Positions 30,253 to 37,066 of a stretch of 37,066 nucleotides of DNA are shown in pieces (position 1 is the first letter of the stretch; each line of letters opens with the position of its first letter). Source of the stretch: a virus. Made by a program: the position numbers and the translations under genes. The stretch covers positions 1-37,066 of the IMG/VR virus record IMGVR_UViG_3300042905_002643. One strand, 5' to 3'. The notes beneath the pieces were generated by a model, which saw only the letters and a program-made list of their open reading frames with translations, did not search any database and had not been told where the DNA came from.

Positions 30253-30691
30253 ATGGATTAAAGTCGAACTCCACCTTCCCGAAAAGCCGGAAGTGTTACA
30301 GATCGCGAGCTTGACGAATCTCGACACGAATGCCGTTGTCGGCGCGCTCATCAAAGTCTGGGGATGGGCGTCACGCAATTGTAACGCTGACGGCGTTACA
30401 ACAATTGCAGCACTCTCGCATTTGAATCAATTGGCGGGGCATCAAGGTTTCGCTGAAAGCATGGTGGAAGCAGGATGGTTGCGCGTCAAAGATGCAAAAA
30501 TCACCTTTGTAAACTTTGATCGCCATTGCAGCCAAACCGCTAAAGACAGGGCGCTTGTGAGCCGCAGAGTCAACAAGCATCGAAGTAACGCTGATGTAAC
30601 AGAAATGAAACGATCTGAGCGTTACAAAAGCGTTACCAGAATAGATAAGAATATAGGGGCGGCTGCGCCTGCCCCCAAACGCTGCCTTTAA
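30242..30691 (+). CDS. Replication initiator-like protein
   Basis: A 149-residue protein starting at ATG 30242 with GGAGG six bases upstream. The opening WIKVELHLPEKPEVLQIASLTNLDTNAVVGALIKVWGWA and the later FVNFDRHCSQTAKDRALVSRRVNKHR match the winged-helix domain of phage replication initiators that bind the origin and load helicase. The gene carries GTAACGC repeats within it, as origins in some phages do. It is shorter than full-size initiators and ends in an Ala/Pro tail. It directly precedes the helicase gene. It may act as initiator and loader adaptor. Confidence 0.72.
   Translation: MAAEWIKVELHLPEKPEVLQIASLTNLDTNAVVGALIKVWGWASRNCNADGVTTIAALSHLNQLAGHQGFAESMVEAGWLRVKDAKITFVNFDRHCSQTAKDRALVSRRVNKHRSNADVTEMKRSERYKSVTRIDKNIGAAAPAPKRCL
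30381..30636 (+). repeat. GTAACGC repeats inside the initiator gene, possible origin iterons
   Basis: The heptamer GTAACGC or its reverse complement GCGTTAC occurs at 30381-30387, 30393-30399, 30585-30591, 30619-30625 and 30630-30636. The first two form an inverted repeat (GTAACGC, five bases, GCGTTAC). A partial copy (TGTAAC) sits at 30595-30600. Copies are clustered and fall in different codon contexts. In lambda, initiator-binding iterons lie inside gene O, so this could be the replication origin. Confidence 0.55.
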
Positions 30692-30694
30692 CCC

Positions 30695-31984
30695 ATGCCA
30701 ACCTACACGCCAAAGGCCAACAAAGACGAAGAGAACATTCTGCCAATGCGCCCAGCGTTGCCCGTGAACGAACCAAGCGAGCGAGCCGCCATCTCCTGCA
30801 TCATCCAAGACCTGCGAATTCTTGATGCGATGAGTTGGCCCGAAGACTTGTTTTTTTACCCGCAGCACAAGGAACTTCTCGCTTGCGCCAAAAGGTGCAG
30901 GGAAAAGGGCGCTGTGAGCGATTATTTCGCCATCGAAGCCGATCTGACAGAACGCAGCTTGCTTGATTCTATGGGTGGCCACCACGGGCTGATGGAGTAT
31001 TGGACGCTATACCCGAAGGCCGATGCCGGGATTGCTGCCTACCACCGCGAGATTCTTGCCGAAGTGGCCCGATACCGCAAAGCCTGCACACTTGCGCAGG
31101 ATGCCAGCAGGGAATTCGCTCAACAGCGCGGCAGTATCCCTGACGCGGCAGACGCGCTTGCAAAGGTTAGCACATCGATTGATCGCAACAGGGCCACACT
31201 TGCAAACGTGCTTGAAGAGGTGATCTCTGACATCGAGCGCGCAGAGCCGACAGAAGCCTTCCCGGCACGCATTCCCACGCTGGATCGATTAACCACGGGT
31301 GGCGTCAAGCGTGGAGAGCTTGCCGTTGTTGCCGCAGAGACTTCTGGTGGCAAATCGATCCTTTTGCTCCAGATGGCACTCGATGCGGCACAGAAGGGCA
31401 AGAACACCGCCGTGTTTTCCCTTGAGATGCCAGCGAAGGATGTTGCAAGGCGCATGGTTGGGAATTTGATCGGCACCAGGGTGCGCGCCATGCATGAAGG
31501 CATGAATCATTCAGAACTCGAAAGGGTGACGGCAGGCATCACGCAGTTAAGCCAGTTTCCGCTTCAGATCGAAGGCGGCTATGGCGATTGGGAATCCATC
31601 GAAGGGTGCGCGCGTGAGCTACGCTCAAAAGACAAACTCGACTTTCTCGTTCTCGACTACATCCAGCTTGTTCACCTTCGCGACTTGGCAAAGAACGAAA
31701 CGCGCGAGCAGCATGTTTCTGAAATCACCCGGCGACTCAAGGCGCTTGCCCTTACGCTTAACATTGCCGTTGCCACGGCTTCGCAACTCAACGAAGACGG
31801 GCGCTTGCGCGAAAGCCGCGCCATCGGCCACCATGCCGATCATGTGTGGCTGATCGTGCCAAACGAAGACGGCCCAATCCTTCGTATTGAAAAGAACCGC
31901 TCGGGTGAGCGGGACAAGATCGTTTCGCTCTACATGCGCGGCGACATCAGCCGGTTTGAAGAACGCCACATTGAGAAACAATAA
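30695..31984 (+). CDS. DnaB-like replicative helicase
   Basis: A 429-residue protein. The N-terminal domain has the DnaB-type opening (NEPSERAAISCIIQDLRILDAM). The C-terminal ATPase has Walker A AAETSGGKS (about 213-221; the usual Met-Gly-Lys-Thr context is altered to Gly-Gly-Lys-Ser) and Walker B LDFLVLDYIQL (Asp321). The late HHADHVWLIVP and IEKNRSGERDKIV match DnaB motifs H4. It unwinds DNA at the fork, probably loaded by the preceding initiator-like protein. No primase domain is seen, so priming would be by the host. Confidence 0.88.
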   Translation: MPTYTPKANKDEENILPMRPALPVNEPSERAAISCIIQDLRILDAMSWPEDLFFYPQHKELLACAKRCREKGAVSDYFAIEADLTERSLLDSMGGHHGLMEYWTLYPKADAGIAAYHREILAEVARYRKACTLAQDASREFAQQRGSIPDAADALAKVSTSIDRNRATLANVLEEVISDIERAEPTEAFPARIPTLDRLTTGGVKRGELAVVAAETSGGKSILLLQMALDAAQKGKNTAVFSLEMPAKDVARRMVGNLIGTRVRAMHEGMNHSELERVTAGITQLSQFPLQIEGGYGDWESIEGCARELRSKDKLDFLVLDYIQLVHLRDLAKNETREQHVSEITRRLKALALTLNIAVATASQLNEDGRLRESRAIGHHADHVWLIVPNEDGPILRIEKNRSGERDKIVSLYMRGDISRFEERHIEKQ

Positions 31985-31991
31985 TTCCCAA

Positions 31992-32294
31992 ATGAACTGC
32001 CCAGCCTGCAAAACCCAAACCATAGTTTGCGACTCGCGAGAACAACTTGACGGCTCCACCCGCCGGCGCAGGGTGTGTGCAAACGGCCACAAGTTCACGA
32101 GCAGGGAAGTGCCGGTGCTTACCGGCCTGTGCCGCCACACCCTGCACAAAAAATACCCCACGGCATTTTATGCTTGGCAAGCCCGGCGCAAGCGCGTAAA
32201 CAAAGAAAGCCTGCGTGCCCACTTGTGCGAACATTGCAGCATGTGGCACTTGACACAGGTTGAAAAAACCGATAAGAACTTTCAACAAACATGA
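31992..32294 (+). CDS. NrdR-like zinc-ribbon protein with second CxxC
   Basis: A 100-residue protein starting at ATG 31992. Residues 1-41 match an NrdR-type zinc ribbon: MNCPAC (Cys3, Cys6), a DSRE element, then TRRRRVCANGHKFTSRE (Cys29, His33). A second possible metal site (LCEHCSMWH) lies near residue 78. The ATP-cone of true NrdR is missing, so this is unlikely to be the ribonucleotide reductase repressor, and no reductase is in the window. DNA binding or nucleic-acid contact is inferred. It overlaps the next gene (ATGA). Confidence 0.65.
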   Translation: MNCPACKTQTIVCDSREQLDGSTRRRRVCANGHKFTSREVPVLTGLCRHTLHKKYPTAFYAWQARRKRVNKESLRAHLCEHCSMWHLTQVEKTDKNFQQT

Positions 32295-32746
32295 GCCGCC
32301 ACGAACCCCGAGACGCGAGTGATTACGACGAAGCGTCATACGAAATTGATTTTGCGGCGGTGTGTGATGGTGAAGCTGATGCGTTGCAAGGTGTGCGGTT
32401 GTTCCCTACCGAAGCCCCCCTGTCGGCATACCGCCAAGCAAGCGAGCGGCTGATGGGGACGCTCAATCGCTTCATCACCTTTTTTAGCGACCACGGTTAT
32501 AGCCGCAGCAAAACGCTCTGGGGCGTGGCCTATGCGCTGGGCCATCCATTGACGGCAGGCATGTCGATGCTTGAAGCCGCTAGGCACCTGGGCTGCACTA
32601 AGCAGGCGATCAGTAAAATAGCCTGCGACTTTCTGGCTGAGACGGGGCTTCCACCGTCACCGGCCCTCAAATCAGAGGAAGCAAAAGAAACATACAAACT
32701 GACAAATGGAAATCGTAGAACAACAAACAGCAACGCTCACGCTTGA
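32291..32746 (+). CDS. Helix-turn-helix protein
   Basis: A 151-residue protein with an acidic N-terminus and a clear helix-turn-helix near the C-terminal third: MSMLEAARHLGCTKQAISKIACDFL. The segment resembles sigma-like or Trp-repressor-type HTHs (CTKQAISKIA as recognition helix). It overlaps the previous stop and is overlapped by the next gene (41 bases). It could regulate late genes or act in replication. The final residues are an Asn/Thr-rich tail of low complexity. Confidence 0.65.
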   Translation: MSRHEPRDASDYDEASYEIDFAAVCDGEADALQGVRLFPTEAPLSAYRQASERLMGTLNRFITFFSDHGYSRSKTLWGVAYALGHPLTAGMSMLEAARHLGCTKQAISKIACDFLAETGLPPSPALKSEEAKETYKLTNGNRRTTNSNAHA

Positions 32747-33242
32747 AGCGATAGAGCAAAGAGCAAAAGAACAATACACGCTGGCGCAGCATCTCGCTGC
32801 CACAGCAAAGGACGCCGCACGGGATGCCGTGCTTGCCATGGCCGACTGTGGGCAGATGCTGCTTATGGGCAGGGAACATGTCCGGGGGCCGAAGGGCGAG
32901 TGGATCGTTTCGCTCGGTATCCCGCTTGCCGATGCAGACAAGGCCGTGTTCCTTGCTCGTAACCGTGAGCAGCTTGAACTGGAACTCTGGCCGCAGGACA
33001 TTGCTAAGGTAGGCGCACAGTTCTGTGGGTTGCTGCCACCGCCAGGCTCGGCCAACCGCAGCGAGCATGATCCCGAGAGAACCACGGGCGCGCCGAACCA
33101 CTGGTTGAGTTATGCAGGGAAGCTCAATCGCGGCCTCGTTGAACTGTTTAATTCTCGTCCTGTGGCCGAATGGCGGGTGGATGAGCGGACGAATGTGAAA
33201 CTCGCGCTGAAGCCGATTGTGGAGCTTTATGAAACTTTGTGA
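32706..33242 (+). CDS. Hypothetical protein upstream of the A-tract region
   Basis: A 178-residue protein with a helical N-terminus (TLTLEAIEQRAKEQYTLAQHLAATAKDAARDAVLAMADCGQML), then LGIPLADADKAVFLARNREQLELELW. Some similarity in composition to DUF3102-type phage proteins of unknown function, but this is not certain. It overlaps the HTH gene and is the last gene before the A-tract region. A role in early regulation or DNA transactions is inferred from position. Confidence 0.5.
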   Translation: MEIVEQQTATLTLEAIEQRAKEQYTLAQHLAATAKDAARDAVLAMADCGQMLLMGREHVRGPKGEWIVSLGIPLADADKAVFLARNREQLELELWPQDIAKVGAQFCGLLPPPGSANRSEHDPERTTGAPNHWLSYAGKLNRGLVELFNSRPVAEWRVDERTNVKLALKPIVELYETL

Positions 33243-33452
33243 GTTTACAAAATGCTGAAAAGTTTTTTGAGCGCGAAAAATTTTTTGAAAAATAAAAAAT
33301 GGAAAAATATTTTCAAAAAAAAATTTCCGAAAAAAATTTTTCAAAAATTTTTTGGAAAAAATTAGAAGGCTTCCGCAAAAATTCAATCCATGCGGGTAAC
33401 CAAACTCGTTTCCCTCCCTTATGAATAAACAATTTACACAAGGTAATTGAAA
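33243..33452. other. A/T-tract region: possible bent DNA, origin or packaging site
   Basis: This 210-base gap lies between an early-type gene and the small terminase. From about 33263 to 33363 it holds at least eight runs of five or more A or T, several spaced about 11 bases apart, and an imperfect palindrome near 33327-33355 (CCGAAAAAAATTTTTC then a near-mirror ending TTTTTTGG). Phased tracts bend DNA. Its place beside the terminase matches packaging-initiation (cos/pac) sites or a promoter, but no defined box was found. Confidence 0.45.
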
Positions 33453-33905
33453 ATGGCCGGACGCCCGCGATCTTCAACCGGCCAGAACGCTATCGCCCGC
33501 GCTTGGGGAATGACCCAAGGCGCTGTTGCAAAATGGGCAAAGCTCGGATGCCCGATGGATGATATCGCGAAGGCAACCAAGTGGCGGGAAGATTATTTGG
33601 CAGCGAACGGCAACGGCCAAAACGCACCGGCTTCACTCAACGATGCGCGGCTTCAGAAGCTCGTTCTCGAAAGCGAAAGGCTTCGGCTCAAGATCGCACA
33701 GGATCGCGGGGAACTTGTGGAAGTGACGGCAGTGAAAGAAAGCGGCATCCGCATCGGCGCAATCTTCTCCGCCAAACTCGCAGCCCTCGTCAACGATGCC
33801 AGCGGCGCGCTGGCGGGCCTGGGCGAAGCCGAACTGCGAAAGAAGTTGCACGAGCGCACGCAGCAGATATTGAGTGAGATCAGAGAGGAACTTGAGAAAC
33901 TATGA
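33453..33905 (+). CDS. Terminase small subunit (Nu1-like)
   Basis: A 150-residue protein. An HTH at residues ~12-30 (NAIARAWGMTQGAVAKWAKLG) matches DNA-recognition domains of small terminases such as lambda Nu1. Residues ~62-150 are helical and charged (LQKLVLESERLRLKIAQDRGELVEV, then ELRKKLHERTQQILSEIREELEKL) for oligomerisation and contact with the large subunit. ATG 33453 is preferred over the in-frame TTG six bases earlier. Adjacent AT-rich DNA could be its binding site. It overlaps the next gene (ATGA) and is followed by the large subunit three genes later. Confidence 0.78.
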   Translation: MAGRPRSSTGQNAIARAWGMTQGAVAKWAKLGCPMDDIAKATKWREDYLAANGNGQNAPASLNDARLQKLVLESERLRLKIAQDRGELVEVTAVKESGIRIGAIFSAKLAALVNDASGALAGLGEAELRKKLHERTQQILSEIREELEKL

Positions 33906-34210
33906 AACAAACCCAAATTAAAATAATGAAAGCAATCCTTGAATTCAACCTACCAGAAGACCGCGATGATCATGCATACGCCTTGGCGGGGCTTGATGCC
34001 TTGCTGCTCATCGATGACATTACTAACGAAATCCGCAGTTACCTTAAACATGGCGGCGGCGAATATTTGCAATTCAATGCTGAAGTTTATAACGAGGCTG
34101 AAGACAAATACGAAACAAAGCGAATGGATGCATGCCCTTACACGCTTGAGCGCGTGGCGCAACTCATCTATCAAGCCAAAGAAGAACGCAAGCTCCCCGA
34201 CTTGGTGTGA
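33902..34210 (+). CDS. Small conserved-type phage protein, unknown
   Basis: A 102-residue acidic protein; the ATG overlaps the small terminase stop. Starting from a second Met (about 33926) gives KAILEFNLPEDRDDHAYALAGLDALLLIDDITNEIRSYLKHG, a pattern found in many phage small proteins of unknown function. The C-terminal half is mixed with Tyr/Glu. Its position within the terminase operon suggests an accessory for packaging, without direct evidence. Confidence 0.55.
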   Translation: MKQTQIKIMKAILEFNLPEDRDDHAYALAGLDALLLIDDITNEIRSYLKHGGGEYLQFNAEVYNEAEDKYETKRMDACPYTLERVAQLIYQAKEERKLPDLV

Positions 34211-34440
34211 CATACGAAACGCGAACATTGAAGATTGCTGTGTGCGTGAAGGGTGAACCGATATTCCACGAAGGCACAACCGAGATCGAGATTGTTGATG
34301 AATGCGGTGGCGAGTTCTTAAAAATTACGCAATCGCCAGACGATGCCGAGCCGGGCGTGATCAAGATCGACCCGCACGAGTGGCCGGCGCTCAAGGCCGC
34401 AATCGACAAGATGGTGAAGGAATGCCGAAGCTATGACTAA
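34207..34440 (+). CDS. Small hypothetical protein in terminase operon
   Basis: A 77-residue protein with a GTG start overlapping the previous TGA. It is beta-like and acidic (LKIAVCVKGEPIFHEGTTEIEIVDECGGEFLKITQ, then IKIDPHEWPALKAAIDKMV). The stop overlaps the next ATG region by eight bases. No family recognised. It may be an accessory linked to packaging. Confidence 0.5.
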   Translation: MTYETRTLKIAVCVKGEPIFHEGTTEIEIVDECGGEFLKITQSPDDAEPGVIKIDPHEWPALKAAIDKMVKECRSYD

Positions 34441-34648
34441 ATCGTCGCTCTGGGCGATATATTGCCGCAAGAACCCAAAATTCGCCGAGGAGGGCGAGAT
34501 CGCGCTCACTACAAAAGGCCTACGCAAGATGTTCGATGTCACATGGGACACGGCCTTTTATGATGGCGACGAAGAGCCTTGCGCGCCGAAAGAATATAGC
34601 TCGCCGAGCGTGGAGACATTGATGAAGGCATTTGGGATGAAGCCATGA
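34433..34648 (+). CDS. Small hypothetical protein in terminase operon
   Basis: A 71-residue protein (SSLWAIYCRKNPKFAEEGEIALTTKGLRKMF, then SSPSVETLMKAFGM). It overlaps the previous gene by eight bases and the large terminase start by four. Family not recognised. Tight overlap on both sides argues for genuine translation. Confidence 0.5.
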   Translation: MTKSSLWAIYCRKNPKFAEEGEIALTTKGLRKMFDVTWDTAFYDGDEEPCAPKEYSSPSVETLMKAFGMKP

Positions 34649-36369
34649 ACCCGCTCGCATCAGGCATCAGAGACGGGATCAAGTTGGCCTATGAAGGCAC
34701 GATCTTGGATTGGGCTGAGGCCCATGTGAATTTCCCTAATTCGGATCGGGCGTCAAAGTTTGACAGGAATGTCGCGCCGTGGATGCAAGAGCCGCTGTTA
34801 GCAATGAGCGATGATGAGACAACTCAAATCTTTCTGCGCGCTTGCACCGGAGGATCAAAAACGACAACGATGGAGACTCTGGCATGTTACATAGTCGGCC
34901 AGAAGCCCGGCCCTACGCTCTTCGTGGGCCAAACAGATGACATGGTGAAAGATTGGACAGAATCGCGCTTGCTCCCGATATTTCGTGAGTGCGCACCTGT
35001 GAGAGAATTGTTTCCTGAAGATCGCCACGCCTTAAGAAAAACCACGATTTTCTTCCCGCATATGGTTTTGTTTGCTGGCGGGGCGAACATGACGAACCTG
35101 CAAGAGAAATCCATGCGCTATTGCATCGGGGATGAAGTGTGGCGCTGGAAGCACGGGATGATCCGCGAGCTAAAGGCCCGCCATCACGATCGCTGGAACC
35201 GGAAAACCATTCTCGTCTCGCAGGGCTGGGACAGCGATCACGAGGCCGATGCCGAGTGGGAAAGCGGGACGCGGGAAGTCTGGGGATGGCAGTGTGGCTG
35301 CGGATCGTGGAATCGTTACATGTTTGATGACATTAAATACGATGTCGCGAAGAATGAAACGGGTGAAGTGCTGTGGGACAAAGTTCAAGACTCGATCCGC
35401 ATGGAGTGCCCTGCGTGTCACGCTGCCTACTCCGATACCGCCGCGATTCGCAGGCAGCTGTCAACGAGCGCCAGTTACCGCGCTCTGAACCCGCACCCGA
35501 TTCGTGGGCATCGATCGTTCGAGTTCCCTGCCTACGCCGTGTGGTGGATTCCTTGGTTTAGCATCGTTCGCGAATGGATCGAGGCGCAGGAATCCAAGCA
35601 CGCTGGGAATCTGGAACCGCTCAAGCAATTCGTTCAGAAACGCAAAGCGCAGGTGTGGCAAGAGGAAGTGACAAGTAGCTTGCCAGAAATCTCCACTGGC
35701 GACTATTCCAAGGCAGACTTCATTGACGGGCAAAAGATCGATGGCGAGCATCGGAGGTTCTTATCCGTCGATGTGCAGAGAGACCATCAGTTCGTGGTTA
35801 TTCGCGCCTTCCGCGCAGATGGCAGTTCGATGCTTTTGGCGGAAGCCAAGGTATTGACTTGGGAGATGATCGAGTCGATGGCGATGCAATACCAAGTCCA
35901 TCCCCGCGCCGTGGTGGTGGATGCTGGCTTCGATACTGCGCTTGTTTACGAGCGATGCGCACGCAACGGCTGGACGGCATCGCACGGATCGGGGCAAGAT
36001 GGATTTTACCACATGGATGGCAGCAGGCGCGTGAAGAAGTTTGTTTCCAAGATCGAAACCGCCGTGGCCGGCAGCGACAACCTTCGCGCCTTCTATTTCT
36101 TCTTCAGCAACGAAGGGATCAAAGACAAGCTCGCCAGCCTTCGCCAACCTGGAGCCGCGCCGAAATGGGAAGTGCCGAGAGATGTGTCGGAAGATTACCG
36201 CAAGCACATGCTTTCCGAAATGAAGAAAGACATCGTGAACGCGAAAACAAAACAAGTTGAAGCCCGGTGGGTAAAGATCGGCGGGCGGCCCAACCATCTC
36301 TGGGATTGCGAATGTATCGCGCTTGCATCGGCCATGCTTGCCGGAGTGCTGCCGGTTGGCGAGAATTGA
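34645..36369 (+). CDS. Terminase large subunit, GpA type
   Basis: A 574-residue protein starting four bases before the previous stop. The N-terminal ATPase has a P-loop RACTGGSKTTT (about 65-75, a GpA-like form) and Walker B MRYCIGDE (about 157-164). Cys pairs at about 217/219 and 255/258 suggest a metal site. The nuclease domain begins near residue 370 with LSVDVQRDH (Asp376) and has VVVDAGFD (Asp426). This enzyme pumps DNA into the head and cuts it. The GpA type fits cos-like ends, so a permuted genome would reflect assembly rather than headful packaging, though either is possible. Confidence 0.92.
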   Translation: MNPLASGIRDGIKLAYEGTILDWAEAHVNFPNSDRASKFDRNVAPWMQEPLLAMSDDETTQIFLRACTGGSKTTTMETLACYIVGQKPGPTLFVGQTDDMVKDWTESRLLPIFRECAPVRELFPEDRHALRKTTIFFPHMVLFAGGANMTNLQEKSMRYCIGDEVWRWKHGMIRELKARHHDRWNRKTILVSQGWDSDHEADAEWESGTREVWGWQCGCGSWNRYMFDDIKYDVAKNETGEVLWDKVQDSIRMECPACHAAYSDTAAIRRQLSTSASYRALNPHPIRGHRSFEFPAYAVWWIPWFSIVREWIEAQESKHAGNLEPLKQFVQKRKAQVWQEEVTSSLPEISTGDYSKADFIDGQKIDGEHRRFLSVDVQRDHQFVVIRAFRADGSSMLLAEAKVLTWEMIESMAMQYQVHPRAVVVDAGFDTALVYERCARNGWTASHGSGQDGFYHMDGSRRVKKFVSKIETAVAGSDNLRAFYFFFSNEGIKDKLASLRQPGAAPKWEVPRDVSEDYRKHMLSEMKKDIVNAKTKQVEARWVKIGGRPNHLWDCECIALASAMLAGVLPVGEN

Positions 36370-36386
36370 CACAACGCACCAAACAA

Positions 36387-36634
36387 TGGCACTTTCCAAA
36401 TCCTACTTCGGCCTGCCGCTCGCCACGCTGCAAAGTCTGCAAACGCAGTTCATCGCCTGCTTGGAAGCAATAGCCGTGGCAGGCGCAAGTTACAGCATCG
36501 CAGGCCGCTCGTTCACCCGCGCCAATCTTGGCGAAGTCGCGCAAACGATCAAGGAACTCCAAGCTGCCATTGACAACGCACGGGGAACCAGAGTAAAAAG
36601 AGTTGTTACAGCATTCCCGACACAATATCCATGA
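36387..36634 (+). CDS. Head-tail connector, gpW-like
   Basis: An 82-residue protein starting at ATG 36387 (an upstream in-frame start lies inside the terminase gene). Its LATLQSLQTQFIACLEAIA, then YSIAGRSFTRANLGEVAQTIKELQAAID matches the helix-strand-strand-helix pattern of lambda gpW, a small protein that sits below the portal. The location between large terminase and portal is exactly that of gpW in lambda. Its stop overlaps the portal start by four bases. Confidence 0.8.
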
Positions 36635-37066
36635 AACAAGATTTCATCACTAAAGCACTTGCGGTTGTTTCGCCCAAGGCGGCGATGTCGCGAATGATCT
36701 CGCAGGAGAAACTTCGCAACTTCGGGCGATTCGATTCGGCGCTTGACTCCACCAAGCGCGGCATCTCGCGCAATATCAGCGGGGCAGAAGACACCGCAGG
36801 CACAGCAGAACGCTACAAACTTATTCGCGCCGCCCGCGATCTCGCAGACAATTTCCCTCCGGTTCGCTCGCTGCTCTTGAAGTTTGCAACCTATGTTTCC
36901 GGACGCCTCACCTACCAAGCCCGCACGGGCGACAGGGAAGTTGATGAGCAAGTCGAGCGTTACTGGCGCAACTGGTGCAGGGGTTGCGATTTCCTGCGCA
37001 AACATGATTTCGTCACGCTGCTTCAACTCGCGGTGATAGCGATCCTTCGCGATGGCGATTGCGGGT
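36631..37066 (+). CDS. Portal protein, 5' part (continues at window start)
   Basis: This holds the portal start. It opens MKQDFITKALAVVSPKAAMSRMISQ, followed by a basic and helical region (SALDSTKRGISRNISG, then AERYKLIRAARDLADNFPPVRSLLLKFA) typical of lambda-type portal N-termini. It runs off the window end and continues in frame from base 2 through the 191-base overlap. Within the overlap Asp-Arg-Glu replaces the Asp-Lys-Asp of the left copy. The start overlaps the gpW-like stop (ATGA). Confidence 0.88.
   Translation, partial: MKQDFITKALAVVSPKAAMSRMISQEKLRNFGRFDSALDSTKRGISRNISGAEDTAGTAERYKLIRAARDLADNFPPVRSLLLKFATYVSGRLTYQARTGDREVDEQVERYWRNWCRGCDFLRKHDFVTLLQLAVIAILRDGDCG
36876..37066. repeat. 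Right copy of 191-bp terminal overlap
   Basis: These bases match 1-191 except at three positions, all within seven bases. The genome is best read as circular with this piece present twice because the sequence was read past the join. A true terminal repeat inside the portal gene would be unusual for a GpA-type terminase. Confidence 0.9.

Noticed and set aside
36876-37066. Direct terminal repeat of a linear genome
   Set aside because: The copies are imperfect, short and inside the portal gene; a circular-read overlap explains them better with a GpA-type terminase.

Overview
This window is essentially one complete genome of a tailed double-stranded DNA phage, read from a circular or circularly permuted molecule. 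The last 191 bases (36876-37066) repeat the first 191 bases with three clustered mismatches, so the unit length is about 36,875 bp and the portal gene is split by the window ends. Every supported gene is on the plus strand, and many neighbours overlap by 1-4 bases (ATGA, GTGA, TGATG, TAATG). A tape-measure gene, a tail-tube candidate and a G/GT-type frameshift chaperone indicate a long-tailed virus. No sheath gene was seen, so a siphovirus is most likely. The host cannot be fixed from sequence. A small lipoprotein beside an M15 endolysin suggests a diderm (Gram-negative-type) host, and Shine-Dalgarno motifs are patchy. No integrase, recombination directionality factor or CI-like repressor was recognised.

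Layout. (1) Packaging and portal, 33453-37066 continuing into 1-1975: small terminase, three small genes, a GpA-type large terminase, a gpW-like connector and a 739-residue portal with an unusual C-terminal extension. (2) A fibre or decoration region, 1972-6256, containing a tandem duplication of a two-gene unit. (3) A 338-base gene-free stretch, 6257-6594, rich in hairpins and closed by a terminator. (4) Head genes, 6595-8808: a protease fused to a probable scaffold, a decoration-like protein and the major capsid protein, followed by a strong terminator. (5) A three-gene glycosyltransferase/methyltransferase-like cassette, 8896-12421. (6) Connector and tail genes, 12437-15936, including a tail-tube candidate with its own terminator and a chaperone pair joined by a G GGA AAC slippery site. 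(7) Tape measure, distal tail and adhesin-like genes, 15952-23091. (8) Lysis, 23088-24031. (9) Accessory genes, 24024-26091, including a metallophosphoesterase, a winged-helix protein and small membrane proteins. (10) DNA metabolism, 26081-33242: PD-(D/E)XK nuclease, Sak4-like ATPase, Cas4/RecB-like exonuclease, SSB-like protein with a DDIPF tip, HNH protein, replication initiator with internal repeats, DnaB-like helicase, a zinc-ribbon protein and an HTH protein. (11) A very AT-rich A-tract region, 33243-33452, just upstream of the small terminase.

How it works together. The replication block has a helicase and initiator but no polymerase, so it presumably borrows the host replisome. The ATPase, exonuclease and SSB form a recombination set. 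Head and tail genes follow the usual portal, protease, capsid, connector, tube, chaperone, tape, tip, lysis order. That order is interrupted twice: by fibre-like genes between portal and protease, and by sugar-transfer enzymes between capsid and connector. These interruptions, the structured gene-free region, the repeats inside the initiator gene and the A-tract region are the most interesting parts. No sequence search was possible; family names rest on recognised motifs and gene order.
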